A stretch of 64,000 nt of DNA from Sphaerospermopsis sp. SIO1G1 (GTDB taxonomy: Bacteria > Cyanobacteriota > Cyanobacteriia > Cyanobacteriales > Nostocaceae), in NCBI GenBank assembly GCA_010672785.1, contig JAAHFX010000004.1:214384-278383 (forward strand), given 5' to 3'. The translations under genes were made by a program, and so were the position numbers. This document shows positions 34,750-44,100 of the stretch, piece after piece. The notes below the pieces were generated by a model, which searched no databases, was not told the origin of the DNA, and worked only from the letters and a program-made list of their open reading frames with translations. Within the stretch, counting starts at the first letter, position 1, and each line of letters opens with the position of its first letter.

Positions 34750-35886
34750 ATGACAGTGTGCGAATACCGGCCTGGTTTAGAAGGCATTCCCGCGGCAGAA
34801 TCTAGCATTAGTTATGTAGACGGACAAAAGGGGATACTACAGTATCGTGGTATTAGAATTGAAGAATTAGCTGAAAAAAGCACGTTCTTGGAGACAGCTT
34901 ATCTTTTGATTTGGGGGGAATTGCCCAGTCAAGAAGAATTAAAAGCCTTCGAGAATGAAATTCAGGAACAAAGAAGAATAAAATACCGCATTCGGGATAT
35001 GATGAAGAGCTTTCCCGAAAGTGGACACCCAATGGACGCTCTCCAAGCTTCAGCCGCCGCCTTGGGTTTATTCTACTCTCTTAGAGACCTACATAATCCT
35101 AAATATATTCGGGATTCCGTAGTACGGATCATGGCCACAATTCCCACAATGATAGCAGCCTTCCAACTCATGCGGACAGGTAACGATCCAGTTAAACCAA
35201 AAGAAAATTTGGACTATGCTGGTAACTTCCTATATATGCTCAACGAAAAAGAGCCTGATCCATTAGCTGCTAGGATCTTTGACGTTTGCTTAATTTTGCA
35301 CACTGAACATACAATCAATGCTTCTACCTTTAGTGCGCGGGTAACAGCATCCACCTTAACAGATCCCTATGCTGTAGTTGCTAGTGCTGTAGGAACTTTA
35401 GGTGGCCCTCTACATGGTGGAGCTAACGAAGAAGTAATTCAGATGTTAGAAGAAATCGGTACAGTTGATAACGTCCGCCCCTACCTGGAAGATCGCCTGC
35501 AAAGAAAAGCAAAAATTATGGGTTTTGGACACCGTGTTTACAAAGTCAAAGATCCACGGGCAAAAATCTTACAAAGCTTGGCAGTACAATTATTTGAAAA
35601 GTTCGGCTATGACAAATACTATGAAATTGCCCAAGAAGTAGAAAAGGTAATGGCCGAAAAAGTGGGCAAAAAAGGGATTTATCCCAACGTTGACTTTTAT
35701 TCTGGTTTGGTTTATAGGAAAATGGGAATTCCTACAGACTTATTTACACCAGTATTTGCGATCGCCCGTGTTGCAGGTTGGTTAGCACATTGGAAAGAGC
35801 AACTGGCAGAAAACCGCATTTTCCGTCCAACCCAAATTTACAATGGTCTTCATGAAGTTCCTTACACTCCTATGGGCAAGCGTTAG
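34750..35886 (+). CDS. gltA: Citrate synthase
   Basis: 378 residues. GLEGIPAAESSISYVDGQKG and LQYRGIRIEELAEKSTFLE at the start, HTEHTINASTFSARV (catalytic His), GGPLHGGANEEVIQML (catalytic His), and GFGHRVYKVKDPRAKIL (CoA/citrate-binding). The acidic residue in NVDFYSGLVYRKMG is the catalytic Asp. Length is that of the short type II citrate synthase of bacteria. It condenses acetyl-CoA and oxaloacetate in the incomplete TCA cycle of cyanobacteria. It lies upstream of the ndhA cluster. Confidence 0.96.
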   Translation: MTVCEYRPGLEGIPAAESSISYVDGQKGILQYRGIRIEELAEKSTFLETAYLLIWGELPSQEELKAFENEIQEQRRIKYRIRDMMKSFPESGHPMDALQASAAALGLFYSLRDLHNPKYIRDSVVRIMATIPTMIAAFQLMRTGNDPVKPKENLDYAGNFLYMLNEKEPDPLAARIFDVCLILHTEHTINASTFSARVTASTLTDPYAVVASAVGTLGGPLHGGANEEVIQMLEEIGTVDNVRPYLEDRLQRKAKIMGFGHRVYKVKDPRAKILQSLAVQLFEKFGYDKYYEIAQEVEKVMAEKVGKKGIYPNVDFYSGLVYRKMGIPTDLFTPVFAIARVAGWLAHWKEQLAENRIFRPTQIYNGLHEVPYTPMGKR

Positions 35887-36387
35887 ATAGCCAGATAGGA
35901 GGAAGGAAACTCAAAAAAGGTATTCACCTGGGATTCGTGAACAAGTAACCAATTCTAGATTTTTGTTTTTGGATTCATGCCATCAAGTGGACAGATTAAC
36001 AACTGTCATCCTTTGACTTGATCAGGCGTGTATTCAAATTTTTCTATGAATAGGTAGTGGGTGAGGGGAAGAGGGGAAGAGTGGGTGAGGGGGTGAGTGG
36101 GAGATGGGGTGATGAGGAGAAGATTCTTTCCTAATCACTAATCACCAGTCACTAATCACCAATCACCAGTCACCAATCACCCACCACTAATCTCAATCAT
36201 AAGCAGAAGTTGTCATCTTGGATCAGAAGGGGAAAACCATCCAAGGATATACTAAACTCAGGAATTGGCAACAAATCTACAACTAGGCATCATCTCAATA
36301 GAGATTCTCAATCAGTGAAATTACATATATTAATTTCCATAATACTTGTAAATTCACTATGGCTTGACGACTTAAAGAGTAGCAAAC
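35887..36387. other. Gene-free spacer with tandem repeats before ndhA
   Basis: 500 bases with no supportable gene. 36058-36115 is a G-rich low-complexity tract (GGGTGAGGGGAAGAGGGG). 36125-36190 has tandem CAATCACCAGTCACTAATCACC units (in parts). The last 170 bases before ndhA are AT-rich and probably hold the promoter, but I cannot place it. Confidence 0.6.
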
Positions 36388-37506
36388 ATGAATGCAGGAA
36401 TTGACCTTCAAGGAACTTTTATTGAATCCGTCAAGGATTTAGGGATACCAGCAGGAGCAGCCAAAGCGCTTTGGATGCCATTGCCGATGATCCTGATGCT
36501 GATAGGAGCAACAGTTGGTGTACTTGTTGCTACCTGGTTAGAACGGAAAATTTCTGCGGCAGCACAACAACGGATTGGTCCTGAATATCAAGGGCCATTT
36601 GGTTTATTAGTGCCTGTAGCTGATGGTCTGAAATTAATCTTTAAAGAAGACATCGTACCAGCTAAAGCAGATCGATGGCTATTTACCCTTGGCCCAATAA
36701 TTGTAGTAATTCCAGTATTTGTATCATTTTTGATCGTTCCCTTTGGGGAAAATATTGTAATTACCAATGTGGGAATGGGGGTTTTCCTGTGGATTGCTTT
36801 ATCAAGTATTCAACCTATAGGTTTATTAATGGCAGGTTATGCCTCCAATAATAAATACTCCCTACTAGGTGGTTTAAGGGCGGCTGCACAATCAATTAGT
36901 TATGAAATCCCATTAGCTTTGAGTGTATTGGCGATCGCCATGATGTCTAACAGTCTCAGCACCGTTGACATCGTTAATCAACAAGCCAACTTTGGTATTT
37001 TAGGTTGGAACGTTTGGAGACAACCACTAGGGTTCTTGATTTTCTGGATCGCCGCCCTAGCAGAATGTGAACGTTTACCCTTCGACTTACCAGAAGCAGA
37101 AGAAGAACTTGTTGCTGGGTATCAAACCGAGTATGCAGGGATGAAGTTTGGATTATTTTACTTGGGTTCTTACATCAACCTGATCCTTTCTTCCCTCCTC
37201 GTTGCCATTTTATACTTAGGTGGTTGGCATTCTCCTGTGCCTGTGGAAACCTTGAGTGACGCACTAGGATTAAGCATCAACAACCCCATTATCCAAGTAG
37301 TTGCAGCCGCTTTAGGTATTACTATGACCGTACTTAAAGCTTACTTCCTAGTATTCCTAGCTATCCTCATCCGTTGGACAGTACCACGGGTACGGATTGA
37401 CCAACTGTTAGATTTAGGATGGAAGTTCTTACTACCAGTGGGTTTAGTTAATCTGTTATTAACCGCAGCCCTAAAATTAGCCTTTCCCGTCGCCTTTGGT
37501 GGTTAA
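36388..37506 (+). CDS. ndhA: NDH-1 subunit NdhA
   Basis: 372 residues, eight hydrophobic segments. [40 protein letters not shown] (written: [15 protein letters not shown]), the conserved [20 protein letters not shown] with its acidic residues, and [19 protein letters not shown] are NdhA/NuoH signatures. The protein forms the quinone-binding heel of the thylakoid NDH-1 complex in respiration and cyclic electron flow. It is the first gene of the cluster ndhA-ndhI-ndhG-ndhE. Confidence 0.97.
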   Translation: MNAGIDLQGTFIESVKDLGIPAGAAKALWMPLPMILMLIGATVGVLVATWLERKISAAAQQRIGPEYQGPFGLLVPVADGLKLIFKEDIVPAKADRWLFTLGPIIVVIPVFVSFLIVPFGENIVITNVGMGVFLWIALSSIQPIGLLMAGYASNNKYSLLGGLRAAAQSISYEIPLALSVLAIAMMSNSLSTVDIVNQQANFGILGWNVWRQPLGFLIFWIAALAECERLPFDLPEAEEELVAGYQTEYAGMKFGLFYLGSYINLILSSLLVAILYLGGWHSPVPVETLSDALGLSINNPIIQVVAAALGITMTVLKAYFLVFLAILIRWTVPRVRIDQLLDLGWKFLLPVGLVNLLLTAALKLAFPVAFGG

Positions 37507-37507
37507 T

Positions 37508-37620
37508 AGGTGACTGGTGACTGGTGACTGGTGACTGGTGACTGGTGACTGGGTAATAGTTTTCCCGATTACCAATTACCGATTACCGATTACCAATTAC
37601 CGATTACCGATTACCCAACC
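37508..37620. repeat. Short tandem heptamer repeats between ndhA and ndhI
   Basis: Six copies of GTGACTG starting at the ndhA stop, then six copies of TTACCGA/TTACCAA. Both are heptamer arrays. A short intergenic transcript of the operon is the only thing here. Confidence 0.9.
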
Positions 37621-37648
37621 AACAAGATCAGAGAAGAGACATACAACC

Positions 37649-38230
37649 ATGCTAAAGTTCCTCAAACAAGTTGGTGATTACGCCAAAGAAGCAGTACAAT
37701 CAGCCAAATACATTGGACAAGGTTTATCTGTAACCTTTGACCATATGCAGCGTCGCCCTGTAACCGTACAATACCCCTATGAAAAATTGATTCCTGGGGA
37801 ACGGTTTAGAGGTAGAATCCACTACGAATTTGATAAGTGCATTGCTTGTGAAGTTTGTGTGCGTGTTTGTCCCATTAACCTCCCTGTAGTTGACTGGGAA
37901 ATGGACAAAGCCACTAAGAAGAAAAAACTCAAACACTACAGTATTGATTTCGGAGTTTGTATTTTCTGCGGTAACTGTGTGGAATTTTGCCCAACCAACT
38001 GTTTATCCATGACAGAAGAATACGAACTTTCTACCTACGATCGCCATGAACTCAACTACGACAATGTGGCGTTGGGTAGATTACCTTACAAAGTTACAAA
38101 TGATCCAATGGTGACACCTCTGCGTGAATTGGTTTATCTCCCAGAAGGTGTTTTAGAACCCCACGGAGTTCCTGAAGATGCTCCCCGTGTTGGTTCTCGT
38201 CCAGAAGACTTAGTAGAAACAGAAAAGTAA
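37649..38230 (+). CDS. ndhI: NDH-1 iron-sulfur subunit NdhI
   Basis: 193 residues from ATG 37649 ([20 protein letters not shown]). Two [4Fe-4S] binding motifs are visible: [13 protein letters not shown] (about residues 64-76) and [13 protein letters not shown] (about residues 103-115). NdhI carries electrons to the quinone site from ferredoxin-linked entry subunits. Open frame upstream in the heptamer tract is not used. Homologues have the same length. Confidence 0.97.
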   Translation: MLKFLKQVGDYAKEAVQSAKYIGQGLSVTFDHMQRRPVTVQYPYEKLIPGERFRGRIHYEFDKCIACEVCVRVCPINLPVVDWEMDKATKKKKLKHYSIDFGVCIFCGNCVEFCPTNCLSMTEEYELSTYDRHELNYDNVALGRLPYKVTNDPMVTPLRELVYLPEGVLEPHGVPEDAPRVGSRPEDLVETEK

Positions 38231-38240
38231 ATTTAGTCTT

Positions 38241-38320
38241 TGGGAATAGGGAATAGGGAATAGGGAACAGGGAACAGAGAACAGGGAACAGGGAACAGGG
38301 AACAGGGAACAGAAAAAATA
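38241..38320. repeat. Heptamer tandem repeats between ndhI and ndhG
   Basis: GGGAATA repeated, then GGGAACA repeated (about nine units in all). Confidence 0.9.
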
Positions 38321-38335
38321 TAATTTAAAATTTTT

Positions 38336-38400
38336 GCCTTTTGCCTTCTGCCTTTTGCCTTTTGCTTTTAACCTTTTGCCTTCTGCCTTTTGCCTTCTTC
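38336..38400. repeat. CCTTTTG-type tandem repeats
   Basis: TGCCTTTTGCCTTCTGCCTT units (about seven of the core CCTTTTG/CCTTCTG) follow on directly. Together they fill the 207-base spacer before ndhG. Confidence 0.88.
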
Positions 38401-38436
38401 CACTGACAACTGACAACTTACAAAGGATCGAAAAAA

Positions 38437-39033
38437 GTGAATTTAGCCGAAGGAGTACAATCTGTTTCATTTGGCATTTTAGGTGTGATGATGATTGGAG
38501 CAGCATTAGGTGTAGTGTTGTTTTCTAACATTGTTTATTCTGCTTTTTTGCTGGGTGGTGTATTCATCAGCATGGCAGGACTTTACCTATTGCTAAATGG
38601 AGATTTCGTCGCTGCTGCACAGATATTAATCTATGTAGGTGCGATAAATGTTTTGATCTTGTTCGCCATCATGTTGGTAAATAAACGTCAAGACTTTTCT
38701 CCCCTACCCAGTGCAGGGGTACGAAAAATTGTCACAGGTATAGTCAGTTTAGGGTTATTTGCCCTGTTAAGTACGATGGTTTTAGCAACACCTTGGGCTG
38801 ATGCTACTACTACCGCACCCACGGAAAATTCTATAGTTGTAATTGGCCAACATTTCTTTACCGACTTTTTGCTTCCCTTTGAATTAGCTTCTGTATTGTT
38901 GCTAATGGCAATGGTGGGAGCAATTATTTTGGCACGTCGGGAATATTTACCAGAACCAACTACCCCTTCTCAAACTGTCTTAACCTTGCCAGAACGCCCT
39001 AGAGAATTGGTATCTAGTGGTACTGACGAGTAA
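38437..39033 (+). CDS. ndhG: NDH-1 subunit NdhG
   Basis: 198 residues, GTG start (frame reads MNLAEGVQSVSFGILGVMMI). Five membrane segments with GVVLFSNIVYSAFLLGGVFI, LLLNGDFVAAAQILIYVGAI and a C-terminal helix AMVGAIILARREY. The A-A-Q-I-L-I-Y-V-G-A-I motif is diagnostic of NdhG/NuoJ. It forms part of the membrane arm of NDH-1. The soluble C-terminus is basic and proline-rich. Confidence 0.96.
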   Translation: MNLAEGVQSVSFGILGVMMIGAALGVVLFSNIVYSAFLLGGVFISMAGLYLLLNGDFVAAAQILIYVGAINVLILFAIMLVNKRQDFSPLPSAGVRKIVTGIVSLGLFALLSTMVLATPWADATTTAPTENSIVVIGQHFFTDFLLPFELASVLLLMAMVGAIILARREYLPEPTTPSQTVLTLPERPRELVSSGTDE

Positions 39034-39041
39034 TAGAAAGC

Positions 39042-39134
39042 AGGGGTGCAGGGTGCAGGGTGCAGGGGGAAGTTCATAGCCCAGTCACCAATCACCAATC
39101 CCTAATCCCCAATCACCAATCACCAATCACCAAA
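39042..39134. repeat. Heptamer tandem repeats between ndhG and ndhE
   Basis: CAGGGTGCAGGGTGCAGGG units are followed by CACCAATC/CCCAATC-type units to the base before ndhE. The spacer is 103 bases. Confidence 0.9.
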
Positions 39135-39136
39135 TT

Positions 39137-39442
39137 ATGCAACTTCAATACTTCTTACTACTAGCAGCAGCTTTATTTTGTATTGGTATCTATGGTTTAA
39201 TTACCAGCCGGAATGCGGTTAGGGTACTGATGTCTATTGAGTTGTTGCTCAATGCTGTTAACCTGAATTTAATGGCGTTTTCTAACTTTCTTGACTCAAC
39301 ATTAATCAAAGGTCAAGTTTTCACCGTTTTTGTGATTACTGTAGCTGCTGCTGAAGCGGCGGTAGGGTTAGCGATTGTACTGGCTATTTATCGTAACCGT
39401 GATACCGTTGATATGGAGCAGTTTAATCTCCTCAAGTGGTAA
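39137..39442 (+). CDS. ndhE: NDH-1 subunit NdhE
   Basis: 101 residues with three hydrophobic segments. The motifs [20 protein letters not shown] and [20 protein letters not shown] carry the two conserved Glu residues of NuoK/NdhE needed for proton transfer. It completes the ndhA-I-G-E set in order. The stop is four bases before the nadK start, so both are cotranscribed. Confidence 0.97.
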   Translation: MQLQYFLLLAAALFCIGIYGLITSRNAVRVLMSIELLLNAVNLNLMAFSNFLDSTLIKGQVFTVFVITVAAAEAAVGLAIVLAIYRNRDTVDMEQFNLLKW

Positions 39443-39446
39443 TAGC

Positions 39447-40373
39447 GTGCAACTAAACCAGGTAATCATTGCATATAAAGCGCGAGACTCCCAGAGTAAA
39501 CGCTGGGCTGAACTCTGCGCTCAACAATTAGAAGACCGCAATTGCCATGTTTTGGTGGGGCCAAGTGGGCCAAAGGATAACCCCTATCCGGTATTTTTGG
39601 CTTCTGCAACCCAACCAATTGATTTAGCTTTGGTACTTGGCGGTGATGGTACAGTTTTAACTAGTGCCAGACATTTAGCTCCAGCTGGTATCCCCATTTT
39701 AGGGGTGAATGTGGGTGGCCATCTGGGCTTTTTAACTGAGTCTGTGGATGAATTTCAAGAAACTGAGAAGGTTTGGGATCGGTTGTTTGATGACCATTAT
39801 GCAATTCAGCGGCGAATGATGTTACAAGCTGCTGTGTATGAAGGAAATCGAACCAATTTAGAGCCTGTAACGGAAGATTATTTGGCTTTAAATGAGTTTT
39901 GTGTTAAGCCCGCTTCTGCTGATCGGATGATTACCTCTATTCTGGAAATGGAAATTGATGGTGAGGTGGTTGATCAGTATGTGGGAGATGGGTTAATTAT
40001 TTCTACTCCTACTGGTTCTACTGGTTATACGGTTTCTGCTAGTGGCCCTATTATGCACGATGGGATGGAGGCTATTACTATTACTCCCATTTCTCCAATG
40101 AGTCTTTCCAGTCGTCCTTTGATTTTACCCCCTGGTTCGGTGATTAGTATTTGGCCTCTGGGGGATTATGATTTAAGTACGAAGTTGTGGATGGATGGGG
40201 TTTTGTCTACTTCTATTTGGCCTGGACATCGTGTTGATATCCGCACGGCTGACTGTATGGCTAAGTTTATTGTTTTACGGGCTAATAATTCTTACTACCA
40301 AACTCTGCGAGAGAAGTTACTTTGGGCTGGTACAAGGGTTCATTATGGTGGTAATCATTATCACCGTAATTAG
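39447..40373 (+). CDS. nadK: NAD kinase
   Basis: 308 residues, starting GTG (VQLNQVIIAYKARDSQSKRW). ALVLGGDGTVLTSARHLAPA is the GGDGT ATP/NAD-binding site. Other family motifs include GVNVGGHLGFL and DGLIISTPTGSTGYTVSASG, then the ...D.LIIS.P. core. It makes NADP from NAD by ATP-dependent phosphorylation; filamentous cyanobacteria have two NAD kinases and this is the one adjoining ndhE. It is 4 bases downstream and probably cotranscribed with the ndh cluster. Confidence 0.94.
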   Translation: MQLNQVIIAYKARDSQSKRWAELCAQQLEDRNCHVLVGPSGPKDNPYPVFLASATQPIDLALVLGGDGTVLTSARHLAPAGIPILGVNVGGHLGFLTESVDEFQETEKVWDRLFDDHYAIQRRMMLQAAVYEGNRTNLEPVTEDYLALNEFCVKPASADRMITSILEMEIDGEVVDQYVGDGLIISTPTGSTGYTVSASGPIMHDGMEAITITPISPMSLSSRPLILPPGSVISIWPLGDYDLSTKLWMDGVLSTSIWPGHRVDIRTADCMAKFIVLRANNSYYQTLREKLLWAGTRVHYGGNHYHRN

Positions 40374-40386
40374 GGGATTTTGTATT

Positions 40387-40485
40387 GTGCAGGGTGCGGA
40401 GGAAAATTTAGGCAGGGTGCAGGGTGTAGGGTGCAGGGGGAGGAAAACTGAGGCAGGGTGCAGGGTGTAGGGTGCAGGGGGAGAA
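40387..40485. repeat. CAGGGTG heptamer repeats
   Basis: Three groups of GCAGGGTGCAGGGTGTAGGG (in variants) follow nadK; probably STRR-type repeats. Confidence 0.85.
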
Positions 40486-40555
40486 TTAATGAGATGGGAA
40501 TTTTGGCCAGCTTTGTATGTTTTGAGTTGATCAAAATTGCAAAATAAATGTTTTG

Positions 40556-40594
40556 AACTCCGATAGGTAAGTGTAACTAAAATCGGAGTTTTAT
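40556..40594 (+). terminator. Rho-independent terminator after nadK
   Basis: AACTCCGAT (40556-40564) pairs with ATCGGAGTT (40582-40590), followed by TTATTT. It is 183 bases past nadK, and would end the gltA/ndh/nadK transcript. Confidence 0.8.
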
Positions 40595-40596
40595 TT

Positions 40597-40794
40597 ATGC
40601 TGTATAAATTTCTTCTTTCTGAATTCAGATTTACACAGGTTTATATTTTTTTGATTGTATCCGGTTTTGTGGCTGGTTGTGAATTGACTCCTCTTTCCCA
40701 TGCAGAGGATGTGACGTTACCTAATCTTTGTCAACAAACAAGCTCTAAATTCGCAGCTATTTTGAATTGTCAGAATCAGGATGCTCAGGATTAG
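40597..40794 (+). CDS. Possible small exported lipoprotein, low certainty
   Basis: 65 residues with a hydrophobic N-terminal segment VYIFLIVSGFVAGCELTPLS that looks like a signal peptide and lipobox (VAGC). The C-terminal part TLPNLCQQTSSKFAAILNCQ shows two Cys. It starts immediately after the terminator. No family is recognised; it might be a chance frame. The 3' end is overlapped by the repeat at 40777. Confidence 0.3.
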   Translation: MLYKFLLSEFRFTQVYIFLIVSGFVAGCELTPLSHAEDVTLPNLCQQTSSKFAAILNCQNQDAQD

Positions 40795-40929
40795 AGGATT
40801 TTCAGGATTGTTTTTTATTGATTGTTTGTGGGGGTTTCAATATTTTGATTGTCTGCAAGATTATAATACTCACAAATCATACCATCCTGGATATCCTGTT
40901 CGCGCAGCGTGGCGTTTAGCCACTTCTGA
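40777..40929. repeat. Dispersed 150-base repeat flanking a DUF29 gene, copy 1
   Basis: Starts CAGGATGCTCAGGATTAGAG and ends ATCCTGTTCGCGCAGCGTGG then CGTTTAGCCACTTCTG. Copy 2 is at 41461-41600. The left half is repeated directly and the GCGCGAAC end is repeated in inverted form. Confidence 0.8.
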
Positions 40930-40942
40930 TAAAAACCCTCAA

Positions 40943-41407
40943 TTAATCCCAATATTTACTAGATAAAAGTAAATCTGTTTGATAATCAAATTGCCAGGTT
41001 TCTGGAAATTGAGTTTGTTTATATTCCATAGAAACTATCTCTAAAGCATCTAGATAAACTTCCGTGAACATTTGGGCAAAAAGAGGTTTAAGACTGGGGG
41101 ATTCTTTTAATAAGTTTTTGATTTGTTTACGTTGTTCTACAATGGTTATTTCCCAAACGTTGAAGTTATCGGGACTATTAACATACATCCGTTTGAGAAT
41201 ATGAGAAAGTAAAACTAATAAGCGATTTTTCAATTCTCTTTTTTCACTTTTTCCCAATGTTTCTATTTCCTCGATTAAGTTGTCAAAATCAAGATTTTCT
41301 ATGTCTCTGTTTTTGAGTTGTTTTACTGTTCTTTCGCACCATGCTAGAAAATCACAGTCATAGAGAATATCATTTTTTTGGATGTTGTTGGTGATATTTT
41401 CAGTCAT
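40943..41407 (-). CDS. DUF29 family protein
   Basis: 154 residues, with FLAWCERTVKQLKNRDIENL, DFDNLIEEIETLGKSEKREL and LVLLSHILKRMYV (typical DUF29 helices), and the C-terminal PETWQFDYQTDLLLSSKYWD. DUF29 proteins occur in many copies in filamentous cyanobacteria and have no known function. It is helical throughout. Repeats of the same family flank both sides of the gene (40777-40929 and 41461-41600), which may have carried it. Confidence 0.87.
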   Translation of the reverse strand: MTENITNNIQKNDILYDCDFLAWCERTVKQLKNRDIENLDFDNLIEEIETLGKSEKRELKNRLLVLLSHILKRMYVNSPDNFNVWEITIVEQRKQIKNLLKESPSLKPLFAQMFTEVYLDALEIVSMEYKQTQFPETWQFDYQTDLLLSSKYWD

Positions 41408-41460
41408 GATTTTGAGGGTGTTTATTTTCTCTATTATACTATCTTCACATTTCTTCTTGT

Positions 41461-41600
41461 CAGAAGTGGCTAAATACCAAGCTGCGCGAACAGGATGCTC
41501 AGGATTATAAGATTTCAGTATTTTTTTGATTAATTATTTGTGGGGGGTTAAATATTTTGATTGTGATTGTCTATAATATTCAATATTCTAATCCTGATAA
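41461..41600. repeat. Dispersed repeat, copy 2
   Basis: CAGAAGTGGCTAAATACCAA, GCTGCGCGAACAGGATGCTC and AGGATTATAAGATTTCAG match 40777-40929. The following 140 bases (to about 41690) have the same repeat-like composition. Confidence 0.78.
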
Positions 41601-41750
41601 AAAATCCCATTCTGTAAATCGAAAAAATATGATCCTCACCAATACTTCTATCCTGTACATCCTCAAATTCTGGAAATCCTGATTCAGAAAAATTGCATAA
41701 TTCCCCCACCCATACGCGAGATATAAACACAAAATACCCCAAACCCAATG

Positions 41751-43082
41751 ATGAACGAAGTACGTAACTACCAATACCAAGAACTAATCCAAAAACTCCT
41801 AGAATGTCCTAGTGGAGAAGAACCGGAAATATTACAAGCACATCAACAGTTATTAGACCAAGATTTCTTACTCACAACCATAGCGATATCTCAACAACTC
41901 CAGGAAACAGGAAGACAAAAAGAAGCAGAATTTTTAACCAACTTAGCAACACAATTACAACCCTACATTATTGAAAATAATAGTTCCAGGAGAGAAGAAT
42001 ATCAAAATTTTTTATTAGAAGTATTACAAGCAGAAATAGACAGTAACAGTGATATTAAAATTATTTACCCTATCCTCCAAAAACATCAACACCTATTAGA
42101 TGAAAGCTTCGCCCAAATATTGCAATATTTCACGTTTAACTATGCCCAAAAAAAACCAGAAAAAAAACAAGATATTGCAGCTATAATAGAAAATCTTTGT
42201 ATTGATATTAAAAATTTTCCCCTAGGAAGACGTGCTAATAACTTAGAAATTGCCATTACTGGCTATGAAACTGTTTTAAAATTACGTCCCCGTGCAGAAT
42301 CACGAGAAAGATGGGCGCAAACTCAAAATAACTTAGGAAATACCTATTATTTACGCATCAAGGGAGAGAAAGGAGAGAATATAGAACAAGCGATTGCTGC
42401 TTTCAATTTAGCCTTACAAGAATATACTCGTCAAGCTTTCCCTCAAAATTGGGCAAGTACTCAAAATAACTTAGCAACTGCCTATTATTCTCGCATCAAA
42501 GGAGATAGAGGGGAAAATATAGAACAGGCGATCGCCACTTTCCATTTGGCTTTACAAGTCCGTACCCGTGATGCTTTTCCTCAAGACTGGGCAATGACTC
42601 AAAGTAACTTAGCAACTGCCTATAAAGATCGCATTAAAGGAGATAGAAGGGAGAATATAGAACAGGCGATCAAATGTTATGATAATGCTTTAGAAATTAA
42701 AACCCCAGAAGCATTTCCGATTGACTGTTTACAAATCGGTATAAACTTAGGTAACTTAGGATTTAAGGAAGGGAATTGGAGATTAGCAATTAGGGGTTAT
42801 CAAATAGCCATTGCAGCGATAGAAATATCCCGCAGTTGGCCAACTGATGATGAACGTCGCAATGAGATGTTAGCTGATATCACTATCGTCTATGAAAACA
42901 TCATTCAGAGTTATATTGAACTGAAACAATATGACAAAGCAATTGAATATGCAGAACGTTCTCGTTCCCGGCGGTTGGTAGATTTAGTGACTAGTAATGA
43001 TGTTTATAGCAAAGGTGAAATTCCAGCACAGGTGCAAGAATATCTGAAGGATTTTTATCAAATTGATTTAGCAAGCAATTGA
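41751..43082 (+). CDS. Tetratricopeptide repeat protein, C-terminal domain missing
   Basis: 443 residues from ATG 41751. Three to four TPR-type repeats of about 50 residues at about residues 180-310: RWAQTQNNLGNTYYLRIKGE, the related NWASTQNNLATAYYSRIKGD and DWAMTQSNLATAYKDRIKGD, each followed by ENIEQAIA. This is the cyanobacterial TPR_12/FGAP family that usually carries a C-terminal CHAT protease domain. That domain is absent; the frame ends in a stop and the remnant follows at 43083. The N-terminal 170 residues are helical. It may have been a caspase-like or TPR sensor protein. Confidence 0.8.
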   Translation: MNEVRNYQYQELIQKLLECPSGEEPEILQAHQQLLDQDFLLTTIAISQQLQETGRQKEAEFLTNLATQLQPYIIENNSSRREEYQNFLLEVLQAEIDSNSDIKIIYPILQKHQHLLDESFAQILQYFTFNYAQKKPEKKQDIAAIIENLCIDIKNFPLGRRANNLEIAITGYETVLKLRPRAESRERWAQTQNNLGNTYYLRIKGEKGENIEQAIAAFNLALQEYTRQAFPQNWASTQNNLATAYYSRIKGDRGENIEQAIATFHLALQVRTRDAFPQDWAMTQSNLATAYKDRIKGDRRENIEQAIKCYDNALEIKTPEAFPIDCLQIGINLGNLGFKEGNWRLAIRGYQIAIAAIEISRSWPTDDERRNEMLADITIVYENIIQSYIELKQYDKAIEYAERSRSRRLVDLVTSNDVYSKGEIPAQVQEYLKDFYQIDLASN

Positions 43083-43232
43083 AAATTATATCCTGTTTTA
43101 GTAGGACAGATAAAAGTGGCACATTTGCTATTTTCGGAATTACAAGCTTTAATTACCGATGACAAAACTGCGATTCTCAGTTTGAGTCAATTTTTCTATT
43201 GGGGTGGGTTTGTGTGTCAGGGTTTGAGGTGA
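43083..43232 (+). pseudogene. Remnant downstream of the TPR protein, start of lost CHAT region
   Basis: After the TGA the same frame stays open: KLYPVLVGQIKVAHLLFSEL, QALITDDKTAILSLSQFF, ending at TGA 43230. ALITDDKTAILSF is the start of the CHAT-linked segment in homologues. The rest of CHAT is not visible, so deletion has also occurred. The remaining stretch to 43535 is gene-free and AT-rich. Confidence 0.7.
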
Positions 43233-43535
43233 TTTGTGATTGGGGAAATCATGATTTTGACAAATACCCAATCCTCATCTCATTGAATGCAGATGAACAT
43301 GGATATATAATTATTGATTTTTATTTTTTCTCTGGTTGAAATTAGTGAGGCAAATGATTGAAAATTCAATTTCATTCCAGATCGAGTTAAACGATTTAGT
43401 TTTTGTAGAAATAAAATATGAGTCCTATTTATTTGTTTCTCTCTGAAAATTAAATCAATTCTCAGCGTAAATTCATTTAATTTAGGAAGTTATCGTTTAA
43501 ATTGTCACTATAGATAAATTTAAGGTATTTTCATC

Positions 43536-44009
43536 ATGAAAATATTAAGTTTAACAATTGTGATTCTATTTACTGTTCTTAGTGTTGGTTGTACAAAAGA
43601 CGTGACATCAACATCCACAAGTAACCAAACTGTAACGGAAAATCAAACCGAGTCTGCAACACAAAATTCTACTGTTAGCAATTCCAGTAGTTTTCAGACT
43701 TTAGAACACAAAACTCAAGGTAAATTAAATGTAATTACCGAAAATGGTACTACTTATTTACAATTTGATCAAAGTTTTCAAACTGACAGTGGTCCTAATT
43801 TAGTGGTAGTTTTACATCGTGGTGATGTACCTTCCAACTCTCTGCAACAAAAAGATTATGTGAGTGTTGCTAGGTTAGAAAAAATTAAAGGTTCTCAACG
43901 TTATACAGTACCTAAAAATATAAATTTAGCTAATTTTAAATCTGTGGGTATTTGGTGTCGTCAGTTTAATGTAACTTTTGGTTATGCTAGTTTACCAGCT
44001 AGTGTTTAG
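43536..44009 (+). CDS. DM13 domain lipoprotein
   Basis: 157 residues. Lipoprotein signal MKILSLTIVILFTVLSVGC (Cys19). Ser/Thr/Asn-rich linker about 20-55. DM13 domain about 60-155 with LQFDQSFQTDSGPNLVVVLH, VSVARLEKIKGSQRYTVPKN, NLANFKSVGIWCRQFNVTFG. The conserved Cys in the IWCRQFNV motif is present. DM13 domains are proposed to handle redox or metal-linked electron transfer. It probably sits on the cell surface or in the periplasm. A two-component system follows 91 bases later. Confidence 0.88.
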   Translation: MKILSLTIVILFTVLSVGCTKDVTSTSTSNQTVTENQTESATQNSTVSNSSSFQTLEHKTQGKLNVITENGTTYLQFDQSFQTDSGPNLVVVLHRGDVPSNSLQQKDYVSVARLEKIKGSQRYTVPKNINLANFKSVGIWCRQFNVTFGYASLPASV

Positions 44010-44100
44010 ACTGATAGTATAAAGAAAGCTGAAGTTAGTATCTTTTTGTGTTACCTTTGTTCATGATCATATTTATTTCCTCTGACTACCTATTATTGCA

